A stretch of 9,924 nucleotides of DNA from Proteobacteria bacterium UBA6729. GTDB lineage: Bacteria > Pseudomonadota > Gammaproteobacteria > Porifericomitales > Porifericomitaceae. The DNA lies in the NCBI GenBank assembly GCA_002454015.1, contig DKIB01000036.1:49255-59178 (forward strand), read 5' to 3'. Both the position numbers and the translations under genes were made by a program. Shown here in pieces: positions 1 to 6,833 of this stretch (the first letter of the stretch is position 1; every line of letters starts with the position of its first letter). The notes beneath the pieces are model-generated. The model did not search any database. It saw nothing but the letters and a program-made list of their open reading frames with translations, and was not told the DNA's origin.

Positions 1-751
1 CCTCCTGCTCCTCTATAAAGTCCTCTTCCGCAGCCTGCTCACGCCGACGGCGGGCCTCCACGAGGGCATCCGCCGCACCCCTGAGGCACAACTGTATGGC
101 ACAGTTGGAATCATCGTTGCCCGGAATGGCATAATCCACCAATCCCGGGTCGTTGTTGCTGTCCACCACGCCAAAGACCAGGATGCCCATACGCTTGGCC
201 TCACGCACGGCAATCGCCTCGTGGCCTACATCGATCACAAACAGGGCATCCGGGGTGCGCTTGAGGGTACGAATGCCACCTACATCGCGCTGCAATTTGC
301 GCAATACCCGGCGTTGCCTGCCAACTTCCTTCTTGGTCATCGTCTCCGGCAGGTCCTCAACCTTGCCCTGCTCATAGTTCTGCAGGCGGTCGATGGACTT
401 CTTCAGGGTCCTGAAATTGGTCAGCAAACCGCCCAGCCAACGCTGACTGATATAGGGCTGACTGCAACGCTCTGCCTCCACACGCACCACATCCCGGGCC
501 GGACGCTTGGTACCCACGAACAGCACCACCGGCTCGCCGCCATCCCGACCCTCCAGCGCCGCAAGCCTCCGCATCGCCCTGCGGTACAGCAGCAGGGTCT
601 TCTCCAGATCGATGATGTGAATGCGATTGCGCTTGCCGTACAGGTAGGGCGCCATCTGCGGGTTCCAGTAGCGGGCCTGATGGCCGAAATGGAGCCCAGC
701 CTCCAGCATTTCACGCATGCTTACCTCGCGCACGCCAGCGTCCTCGGACAT
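1..751 (-). CDS. rpsB: 30S ribosomal protein S2 (3' end cut by the window edge)
   Basis: S2 binds the small ribosomal subunit late in assembly and is needed for S1 to join. Reading down from the ATG at 751-749 gives 250 codons with no stop before the edge, so only a short C-terminal piece is missing (E. coli S2 is 241 residues). Recognisable S2 blocks in order: SMREMLEAGLHFGHQARYWNP (about 11-31), NRIHIIDLEKT (42-52), LFVGTKR (77-83), RWLGGLLTNF (104-113), DALFVID (168-174) and DYAIPGNDD (206-214), followed by a charged tail rich in Arg and Glu. The start follows GGAG with 6-base spacing. It gives about six more N-terminal residues than E. coli (MSEDAG before VREVSMREML); an in-frame GTG at codon 7, also behind GAGGA, is a less likely alternative. 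In related bacteria tsf follows, so tsf is expected just outside. The family call is very secure. Confidence 0.97.
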   Translation of the reverse strand, partial: MSEDAGVREVSMREMLEAGLHFGHQARYWNPQMAPYLYGKRNRIHIIDLEKTLLLYRRAMRRLAALEGRDGGEPVVLFVGTKRPARDVVRVEAERCSQPYISQRWLGGLLTNFRTLKKSIDRLQNYEQGKVEDLPETMTKKEVGRQRRVLRKLQRDVGGIRTLKRTPDALFVIDVGHEAIAVREAKRMGILVFGVVDSNNDPGLVDYAIPGNDDSNCAIQLCLRGAADALVEARRRREQAAEEDFIEEQE

Positions 752-787
752 TTTCCTCTCCAGTTACTCAGAATTTCTGGCGGTCGC

Positions 788-816
788 TTGCCGACTGCCG
801 CGTAGCCTTATACCAT
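788..816 (+). promoter_or_regulatory. Candidate sigma-70 promoter for the map-glnD-mutH run
   Basis: TTGCCG (788-793) and TACCAT (811-816) are 17 bases apart, each matching consensus at 4/6. Transcription would begin near 823, just at the GGGAGGGAGA ribosome-binding stretch (821-830) that precedes the map ATG at 844. The leader would be short and the -10 box overlaps the opposing rpsB -10. The match is weak; placement between divergent genes is the main support. Confidence 0.3.
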
Positions 817-836
817 ATACGGGAGGGAGAACTCAA
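807..836 (-). promoter_or_regulatory. Candidate sigma-70 promoter for rpsB
   Basis: On the minus strand, TTGAGT (836-831) and TATAAG (812-807) lie 18 bases apart and match the -35 and -10 consensus at 4/6 and 5/6. Transcription would start near 800, giving a leader of roughly 50 bases before the rpsB ATG. It sits inside the rpsB/map divergent region and partly overlaps the candidate map promoter. This rests on motif matching only. Confidence 0.45.
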
Positions 837-843
837 GAGCCCC

Positions 844-1620
844 ATGCCCATATCCATCAAAACCCCCGCGGAGATCGAGAAAATGCGCTGTGCCAGCAGG
901 CTGGCCGCAGAGGTATTGCAGATGATCGGCGAGCATGTGCGCCCCGGCGTGAGCACCGCAACACTGGATCAACTCTGCCATCGGCACATCGTTGAGGTCC
1001 AGCAGGCCGTCCCCGCCCCGCTCCACTACCGCGGGTACCCCAAATCCATCTGCACCTCGGTCAACCACGTGGTCTGCCATGGCATCCCGGATGATCGCTG
1101 CCTGCAGGACGGCGATATCCTGAACATTGACATCACCGTCATCCGGGATGGCTACCATGGCGATACCAGCAAGATGTTTACCGTAGGGCATCCGCCTGCC
1201 CGCGCCCTGCGCCTGCTGGAGATCAGCTACGAATGCCTGTGCCGTGGCATTGCCCAGGTTGCCCCGGGCGCCGACCTGGGGGAGATCGGGCGGGCGATTG
1301 AGGCCTGTGCACACCAGCAGCGGTGTACCGTGGTAGAGGAGTACTGTGGTCACGGCATCGGTCGGGGCTTCCACGAAGACCCGATGGTGCTGCATTACTG
1401 GGAGGGCCCACAGGGCATCCACCTGCAGGAGGGCATGACCTTCACCATTGAACCGATGATCAATGTCGGCAAGCGCCATGTGCGCCTGCTGAATGACGGC
1501 TGGACGGTGGTGACCCGGGACCGCAGCCTCTCGGCGCAGTGGGAACATACGGTGCTGGTGACCGCCTCCGGCTGCGAGGTCTTGAGCCGCAGGCCCGAAG
1601 AAACGTTGCCATGCACATAA
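844..1620 (+). CDS. map: Methionine aminopeptidase, type I
   Basis: This cytosolic metalloenzyme removes the initiator methionine from new proteins when the second residue is small. The 258-residue product has the usual length of the compact type I enzyme (E. coli 264) and the pita-bread fold signature. All expected metal and active-site residues are visible: H79 in NHVVCHGIP, D96 and D107 in NIDITVIRDGYHGDTSKMF, H170 in CGHGIGRGFHEDP, H177, E203 in FTIEPMIN and E234 in SAQWEHTVLV. There is no N-terminal zinc-finger or SH3-binding extension. The ATG is preceded by GGGAGGGAGA at 821-830, with a spacing of 13 bases, somewhat long. It diverges from rpsB, a conserved arrangement that pairs ribosome production with nascent-chain processing. 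Its last 10 bases overlap the glnD start, so the two are probably co-transcribed and coupled. Confidence 0.97.
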   Translation: MPISIKTPAEIEKMRCASRLAAEVLQMIGEHVRPGVSTATLDQLCHRHIVEVQQAVPAPLHYRGYPKSICTSVNHVVCHGIPDDRCLQDGDILNIDITVIRDGYHGDTSKMFTVGHPPARALRLLEISYECLCRGIAQVAPGADLGEIGRAIEACAHQQRCTVVEEYCGHGIGRGFHEDPMVLHYWEGPQGIHLQEGMTFTIEPMINVGKRHVRLLNDGWTVVTRDRSLSAQWEHTVLVTASGCEVLSRRPEETLPCT

Positions 1621-4181
1621 CCCCTGCAGGACCGGAACCGGGGGCTGCCGCGGGTCGGGAGTGGCTGCAGCAGCAGCGGCAACAGCTGGATGCCCGACTC
1701 GGCACCCGGGCTCCGATGCGGGAGCTGCTGGCCGGACAATCCCGGCTGATCGATACCCTGCTGAAGCATACCCTGCGGCAACATGAATCGGCCCTGCACG
1801 AACTGACCCTGGTGCCGACCGGCGGCTACGGGCGGGGCGAACTGTTTCCGGGCTCCGATGTGGACCTGCTGCTGCTCCACCGGCGGCATATATCGGCGAC
1901 CACCGCCCGGGCGGTAGAGGCGCTGCTCACCGAACTGTGGGATGCGGGGCTCAGGGTGGGACATGCGGTACGCACGGTCGCGGATTGTGTGCAACTGGCC
2001 CGGGCAGACGTGAGCGAGGCCACCGCGCTGATGGAAGGTCGCCGCCTGGCTGGTGACCCGGCACTGTACCAACAACTCCGCACCGCCCTGACCCCGGGGC
2101 GTATCTGGACACTACCCCGCTATCTGTCTGCCAAGCGCGCTGAACAGGCCGCCCGACATGCCCGTTACAACAGCACGGACCACAATCTGGAACCCAACGT
2201 CAAGGATGGCCCGGGCGGGCTCAGGGATGTGCAAACCCTGGCGTGGTTGACCCTGCACTGCTACGGCTCTGCCGAGCTGCAGGAATTGATCCGCCACGAT
2301 CTGCTGGAACCAGAGGAATACCACAGGCTGCACGCCAGCCATGAACTCATCTGCAGACTGCGCTACCTGCTGCATACACTGACCGGATACCGCGAAGACC
2401 GCTTGCGGTTTGACCTGCAACCGGGCATCGCCGAACAACTCGGCCACCCGGGCCACAACAACGCAGCGGTACAGCAGTGCATGCACGCATATTACCGTGC
2501 TGCCGGCTGCATACAACTGTCCAACGAACTGCTGTTGCAACGCTTTGCCGAGGGTCCGGCACAACGTCGCTGGCTGCGCCGCAGGCGCATCAATGCGCGC
2601 TTCCACGCCGTGGGCCAGCGCCTGCAGAGCACCGCCACCTTGCCCTTCCGTACGCCGCGGGAATTGCTGGAACCATTCCGGCTGCTGCAGCAACAGGAGC
2701 AACTCCAGGGCCTGCGGGCAGAAACGTTGCGACGGCTGCGCGCCGCACTGCCCACGGCAACCTCCGGATTCCCGGACAATGCTGCAGATGCCGACGCATT
2801 CCTGGAGTTGCTGAGGCGCCCACAGGCCGGGAGACTGTTGCGACTCATGCATCGCTATGGACTACTGAGTGCACTGCTGCCCGCATTCGCACGCATCAAT
2901 GGCCTGATGCAGTTTGACATGTTTCACGTCTATACCGTGGACGAACACACGCTGTGTGTACTGGAGCGCATTGATGAACTGCAGGCGGCACCACAAGCTG
3001 AATACCCGCAGTGTTATCAGGCCCTGGGTCAGCTGGCCCACATTGAACTGTTGCGCCTCGCCGCGTTGTTTCATGACATCGCCAAGGGCCGGGGGGGCGA
3101 CCATTCCAGACTCGGCGCAGCGGAGGCACGGCACTTCTGCAACCAGCTGGGACTCAGCAACTACGATACCACACTGGTGGCATGGCTGGTGCGCCATCAC
3201 CTGACCATGTCGCACACGGCCATGCGCAAGGATCTGGGGGATCAGGCGGCGATCCGTAAATTCGCCGCACGGATCGGCAACCCCGAACGCCTGCATTACC
3301 TGTACCTGTTGACGGTAGCCGATATCAGCGGCACCAACCCGGCCATGTGGAACGGCTGGAAGGCACACCTGCTGGAGAGCTTGTACCTGCAAACCCTGCA
3401 GGTGCTGCGCCTCAATCCACAGGACCCGCAGCAGGCACAGCATGTGCGGCGTGAGGCCGAAGCGCTGCTGGCTCGGCAATCGGCGGCCCCGGCCCGGCTC
3501 CTGTGGAATGATCCGGGTACAGAATACTTCACCCGGTACCGCCCGGAAGAGATCGCCTGGCATGCCGTTGAGGTGGCCAACCATGACCCCGCCGGGCCAC
3601 CACTGGTAGCCGCCTGTCCACACCCGCTGCGAGGCTGCACGGAGATCTTCATTTACATGCCGGATCAGGACCATATCTTCAGTGCTACTACCCGTGTCCT
3701 TGACCAACTGAATCTGTCAGTGCAGGATGCCCGTATCCTTACCGGAGAGAACGGTTACACCCTGGACAGTTACTCGGTACTGGAAGTGAATGGCAAACCT
3801 GTCCAGGAAGACTGGCGACGTCAGGAGATCGTGGCAGCACTACGGACCGCACTGGTCGCCCCGGACACTCGCCTGGATGTCAACCGACGCGAGCACTACA
3901 AGCGCGATACCCGCGTAGCCACGCGTGTTGCCTTCCTGCAGGATACCACACAGACTACCCTGCAGGTGATCGCTGCTGATCGGCGTGGCCTGCTCTGCCG
4001 GGTCGGGGCGACGCTCACTGCCTGTGGAGTACGCATCCATGGAGCACGCATCGCCACCTTTGGCAACCGCGTGGAAGATCTGTTCTTCATCAGCGATCAC
4101 CACAATCAGCCCCTGGATGACCACCACACCCGCTGCCAACTGCAGACAGCCATTCTGGCAGCACTGGAGCCACCACAGTGA
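1611..4181 (+). CDS. glnD: Bifunctional PII uridylyltransferase / uridylyl-removing enzyme
   Basis: GlnD senses glutamine and adds or removes UMP on the PII proteins (GlnB/GlnK), setting glutamine synthetase activity and NtrBC signalling. The 856-residue product (E. coli 890) has the full domain order. The nucleotidyltransferase motif GGYGRGELFPGSDVDLLLL spans 71-89 with the metal-binding Asps at 83 and 85. The helical linker with NLEPNVKDGPGGLRD follows. The HD domain carries H446 in VDEH, H488-D489 in FHDIAKGRGGDHS, and RHH at 528-530. Two C-terminal ACT domains begin near 678 (EIFIYMPDQDH) and 783 (TLQVIAADRRGLL). Both catalytic centres look intact. The frame is open upstream to 1539, but those 24 residues lie inside map and do not resemble GlnD. 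The ATG at 1611 overlaps the map stop, with only a weak GAAG ahead of it, which suggests coupling. The stop overlaps the mutH start. Confidence 0.96.
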   Translation: MHITPAGPEPGAAAGREWLQQQRQQLDARLGTRAPMRELLAGQSRLIDTLLKHTLRQHESALHELTLVPTGGYGRGELFPGSDVDLLLLHRRHISATTARAVEALLTELWDAGLRVGHAVRTVADCVQLARADVSEATALMEGRRLAGDPALYQQLRTALTPGRIWTLPRYLSAKRAEQAARHARYNSTDHNLEPNVKDGPGGLRDVQTLAWLTLHCYGSAELQELIRHDLLEPEEYHRLHASHELICRLRYLLHTLTGYREDRLRFDLQPGIAEQLGHPGHNNAAVQQCMHAYYRAAGCIQLSNELLLQRFAEGPAQRRWLRRRRINARFHAVGQRLQSTATLPFRTPRELLEPFRLLQQQEQLQGLRAETLRRLRAALPTATSGFPDNAADADAFLELLRRPQAGRLLRLMHRYGLLSALLPAFARINGLMQFDMFHVYTVDEHTLCVLERIDELQAAPQAEYPQCYQALGQLAHIELLRLAALFHDIAKGRGGDHSRLGAAEARHFCNQLGLSNYDTTLVAWLVRHHLTMSHTAMRKDLGDQAAIRKFAARIGNPERLHYLYLLTVADISGTNPAMWNGWKAHLLESLYLQTLQVLRLNPQDPQQAQHVRREAEALLARQSAAPARLLWNDPGTEYFTRYRPEEIAWHAVEVANHDPAGPPLVAACPHPLRGCTEIFIYMPDQDHIFSATTRVLDQLNLSVQDARILTGENGYTLDSYSVLEVNGKPVQEDWRRQEIVAALRTALVAPDTRLDVNRREHYKRDTRVATRVAFLQDTTQTTLQVIAADRRGLLCRVGATLTACGVRIHGARIATFGNRVEDLFFISDHHNQPLDDHHTRCQLQTAILAALEPPQ

Positions 4182-4810
4182 ACTACCGCAATCGACCACT
4201 GCCGCCCGCGACCGAACAGGAACTGTTGCACCGCTGTGCAGGCATTGCCGGACGCAGCATAGGGGAACTGGCAGAGCAGTACCGGACTGCCGTGCCTGCC
4301 AACCTGAAGCAGGCCCGTGGTTATATCGGTCGACTGCTGGAGAGGGTGCTGGGTACTGACGGAGGAGCACGACCCGCACCGGATTTCTCAACCCTGAACA
4401 TCGAGCTCAAATCCATCCCCATAGACAGCCGTGGCAGACCCAGACAGGCCACCCGGGTATGCGCGGTACAGAGCGACACCAGCAGCAGCTGGGAAAGCAG
4501 CCTGTTGCGCCGCAAGCTGGCGCGGGTATTGTGGGTGCCCTACTGTGGCAACAAACAACTGCCTGTAGCCGCGCACCGCATCGGCAACCCCATACTGCGC
4601 GACCTGACCGCAGAGGATGAACTGGTACTGCGCGCCGACTGGGAAGAATTCATGGCCTGCATCGGCACCGGCCGGATCGAGCAGATCGCTGCCGGGATGG
4701 GACTGTACCTGCAGGTACGCGTCAGCTCCAGCACCGCCCGCAAGCGCCTCCTGCCACGCAACTTCTACCTCAAGCCATGCTATACACACCGCATCCTGCA
4801 AACCCCGTAA
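4178..4810 (+). CDS. mutH: DNA mismatch repair endonuclease MutH
   Basis: MutH nicks the unmethylated strand at hemimethylated GATC when activated by MutS and MutL, directing mismatch repair to the new strand. The 210-residue product is slightly shorter than E. coli MutH (229) but collinear with it. Seen: GRSIGELAEQ (25-34), ARGYIGRLLERVLG (46-59) with E55, the D-X6-E-X-K nuclease core as D69, E76 and K78 in DFSTLNIELKSIPIDSRGRP, RRKLARVLWVPYCG with the expected lysine at K113, and LPRNFYLKPCYT near the C-terminus. The start is GTG at 4178, whose last bases form the TGA of glnD (GTGA overlap), so translation is probably coupled. Presence of MutH implies Dam methylation in this organism, which is inference. 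A location behind glnD differs from E. coli, where mutH lies elsewhere and dapD follows the map-glnD region. Confidence 0.93.
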   Translation: MNYRNRPLPPATEQELLHRCAGIAGRSIGELAEQYRTAVPANLKQARGYIGRLLERVLGTDGGARPAPDFSTLNIELKSIPIDSRGRPRQATRVCAVQSDTSSSWESSLLRRKLARVLWVPYCGNKQLPVAAHRIGNPILRDLTAEDELVLRADWEEFMACIGTGRIEQIAAGMGLYLQVRVSSSTARKRLLPRNFYLKPCYTHRILQTP

Positions 4811-4868
4811 ATCATTCCGGCATAGCAGTGCACGGAGCGGCCACGGCCTGTCCGGTGGGCAGCAGGAA

Positions 4869-4897
4869 TTGCGGTTGCAGACCCGGGGCCTTATACT
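4869..4897 (+). promoter_or_regulatory. Candidate sigma-70 promoter for the FKBP gene
   Basis: TTGCGG (4869-4874) and TATACT (4892-4897) are 17 bases apart; the -10 matches 5/6 and the -35 matches 3/6. It lies in the 115-base gap after mutH and would give a start near 4904, with a leader of about 20 bases containing GGGAGAAGG (4914-4922) before the ATG at 4926. I saw no convincing intrinsic terminator for the upstream operon in the same gap, so some readthrough is possible. Confidence 0.45.
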
Positions 4898-4925
4898 GAC
4901 TGGTAACGTTGACGGGAGAAGGGTG

Positions 4926-5795
4926 ATGCACAGACAGGTCTACACAGGCATGCTGGCGGCGTGGCTGGCCCTCGGCGGGGCCTACGCCGGGGAGACAGAC
5001 CCGACCAGCTATGCCATCGGCACACAGTTCGCTGAAAATATCATCAGTGTGGTGGGGGCAGATCAACTGGTGGTTGAAGATTTTTTGCAGGGGGTGCGTC
5101 ATGTGTTTGGCGATGCCCCCTTCAGGCTGAGCAGCAGCAGCATGTCGACGTTGCTTACGGAGTATTCCGGACAGCGGCGTACAGCAAAGGCCCCGGTGCC
5201 TGTTGATGCCGATGTGAGCTATGCCCTGGGGGTGAACCTGAGCCGCGACATGATAGTGCACAGAGCTGTACTGTCCATCGAAGATTTTTTGCGGGGCACG
5301 GAAGATCTGCTGCAGGGTCGTGATCCCGCACTCAGCCCGCAGGAAATCAAACAGCATATTGCCACCTTCACTGAGCAGTGGCTGGAGCGGTACCAGCAGC
5401 TGGGGCAACGCAACCGGCAGCAGGGCAACGCCTACCTGCAAAAGCATCGCGCCCGTGACGGGGTACAGGAGCTGGACAGCGGTGTGCAATACGAGATTCT
5501 GCGGGCGGGTGATGGTGCCAGGCCACTGCCTGCATCAAGGGTACGGGTGCATTACCGTGGCACCAGTCTGGACGGTGCAGAGTTTGACAGTTCCTACCGC
5601 ACTGGCGCAGCGGCCAGCTTTTCCCTGCAGAACGTCATCCGTGGTTGGCAGCAGATCCTGCCACAGATGCAAACGGGTGCCAAATGGCGCATCGTCGTGC
5701 CGCCGGAGTTGGCCTATGGAGAACGTGGCTCACCACCAGCCATCGGTCCGCATCAGACCCTGATATTTGATATAGAGTTGCTGGAAGTTCTGTAG
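4926..5795 (+). CDS. Exported FKBP-type peptidyl-prolyl isomerase (Mip/FkpA-like) with duplicated N-terminal module
   Basis: This protein should catalyse cis-trans isomerisation at proline and act as a chaperone in the periplasm. The 289-residue product opens with a signal peptide (MHRQVYTGMLAAWLALGGAYA, cleavage probably after AYA). Two similar helical segments follow: SYAIGTQFAENI to EDFLQG (28-56) and SYALGVNLSRDM to EDFLRG (98-124), each like the single N-terminal dimerisation domain of Mip and FkpA. A long polar helix follows (about 138-175). The FKBP domain (about 186-289) keeps the usual pocket residues: Y210, F220-D221, F232, V237-I238, W241, Y264 and F281. The start was chosen for the GGAG at 4915-4918 and the signal peptide; the open frame back to 4617 lies in mutH. 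No acyl-lipid cysteine is seen, so I expect a soluble protein. Its stop lies 2 bases from the converging sppA stop. Family call is secure; fkpA versus mip-like naming is not. Confidence 0.92.
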   Translation: MHRQVYTGMLAAWLALGGAYAGETDPTSYAIGTQFAENIISVVGADQLVVEDFLQGVRHVFGDAPFRLSSSSMSTLLTEYSGQRRTAKAPVPVDADVSYALGVNLSRDMIVHRAVLSIEDFLRGTEDLLQGRDPALSPQEIKQHIATFTEQWLERYQQLGQRNRQQGNAYLQKHRARDGVQELDSGVQYEILRAGDGARPLPASRVRVHYRGTSLDGAEFDSSYRTGAAASFSLQNVIRGWQQILPQMQTGAKWRIVVPPELAYGERGSPPAIGPHQTLIFDIELLEVL

Positions 5796-5797
5796 CC

Positions 5798-6781
5798 TCA
5801 GTGGGGCCAGGCCTGCCCCAGCACACCGGAGTACATCCCGGTACCCAGAGAACGACCGACACGCACCAGCAAACGGTGCAGCAGATCCTCCACGTCGTGA
5901 TGGCTGTAGTCCACTATACGCTCTGCCTTGAGCACCTTGCGGGCAACATAATCCACATCACCCAGCGCATCCACCAGACCAATATCCACGCCCTGTGCGC
6001 CGGTCCAGACCAGACCGCTGTACAGATCGGCACTCCCGGCACCAAGCCGGTCCCCACGACCGGCCTCAACCACCGCTATAAACTGCTGGTGAATGGTATC
6101 CAGCAGGGTCTGCAGATGCTGCACCTCTGTACCGCCCTGTGGCAGGAAGGGGTCCAACAGTCCCTTGTGCTTGCCGGCAGTCAGCAGACGGCGCTCAATG
6201 CCGAGTTTGTCGATGGCCTGCACAAAACCAAAACTGGATATCAGCACGCCGATGGAGCCCACCAGGCTGGCCTTGTCCGCATAGATACGGTCTGCCCCGG
6301 CGGCGACATAATAACCTCCTGATGCACAAATCTCGCCGATCACGGCGTACAGTGTCTTGTCCGGGTACTCCTGACGCAGGCGCACCATCTCGCTGTTGAT
6401 GCGACCCGCCTCCACCGGGCTGCCCCCCGGACTGTCTATGAATACCACCACGCCCTTGGTATCCTCGTGCTCAAAGGCATCCCGCAGACCGGCGATGACC
6501 TTGTCGGCACTGGCCTCGGTATCAGCGGCAATGACACCGACCACCTCAACCAGGCCAGTGTGCGGACCACCGGCAATAAACTCCGAGTCCACCCCGGGCA
6601 GGGCAACCAGGGCCAGCAACACAACCAGATAAGCCAGCAGGGCGAGTTTGAAGAAGATGCCCCAGCGCCGGGCACGGCGCTGCTCCTGCAGGCCTGCCAT
6701 GGCGATGTCGGCAAGCAGATCCCGCGCCCAGCGATCCTCGTCCCTGCTGCTGGCAGGGGATGTTTGATGGTCCTCATACAT
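5798..6781 (-). CDS. sppA: Signal peptide peptidase SppA-like, S49 family serine protease
   Basis: Short-form SppA enzymes sit in the inner membrane and degrade leftover signal peptides and membrane fragments. The 327-residue product has a charged cytoplasmic N-terminus, one membrane segment (about 42-62, FFKLALLAYLVVLLALVALP) and one S49 domain, so it resembles the single-domain type (B. subtilis SppA, gammaproteobacterial homologues), not the double-length E. coli SppA. The oxyanion-type motif FIDSPGGSP is at 114-122. The catalytic serine is probably S154 in ICASGGYYVAAGAD, and the general-base lysine K206 in TAGKHKGLLDPF; the 52-residue gap equals that of the known B. subtilis pair (S147/K199). 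VGSIGVL at 174-180 is also typical. The ATG at 6781-6779 lacks a clear ribosome-binding site. The gene lies 52 bases behind rluC and is probably co-transcribed with it; a TATACT at 6801-6796 could be an extra -10 box but has no good -35. Confidence 0.93.
   Translation of the reverse strand: MYEDHQTSPASSRDEDRWARDLLADIAMAGLQEQRRARRWGIFFKLALLAYLVVLLALVALPGVDSEFIAGGPHTGLVEVVGVIAADTEASADKVIAGLRDAFEHEDTKGVVVFIDSPGGSPVEAGRINSEMVRLRQEYPDKTLYAVIGEICASGGYYVAAGADRIYADKASLVGSIGVLISSFGFVQAIDKLGIERRLLTAGKHKGLLDPFLPQGGTEVQHLQTLLDTIHQQFIAVVEAGRGDRLGAGSADLYSGLVWTGAQGVDIGLVDALGDVDYVARKVLKAERIVDYSHHDVEDLLHRLLVRVGRSLGTGMYSGVLGQAWPH
5802..5820. terminator. Possible hairpin at the convergent gene ends
   Basis: TGGGGC (5802-5807) pairs with GCCCCA (5815-5820) around a 7-base loop, starting 7 bases after the stop of the FKBP gene and lying inside the last codons of the opposing peptidase gene. 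It could help end transcription from either side, but neither arm is followed by a run of T, so it is not a standard intrinsic terminator. Confidence 0.25.
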
Positions 6782-6833
6782 GGTACTGCCGACGCAGTAT
6801 AGCAGCTATGTCATGCCCTGTGCCATGCCGGGA

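Noticed and set aside
808..1548. 246-codon minus-strand open frame opposite map
   Set aside because: Shadow of map, which has every active-site residue; the predicted product is unlike any known family.
1539..1610. Upstream in-frame extension of glnD
   Set aside because: These 24 codons overlap the conserved end of map, show no GlnD similarity, and the ATG at 1611 fits the family length.
2862..3707. 281-codon minus-strand open frame inside glnD
   Set aside because: It lies opposite the HD and linker region of GlnD, whose motifs are intact; no recognisable domain and no supporting start context.
4833..4854. CGGA...TCCG dyad after mutH as a terminator
   Set aside because: The inner GGCC/GGCC repeat leaves a 2-base loop and the stem has mismatches; no T run follows.
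4617..4925. Upstream in-frame extension of the FKBP gene
   Set aside because: It overlaps mutH, and would bury the signal peptide that starts at 4926 behind a good ribosome-binding site.
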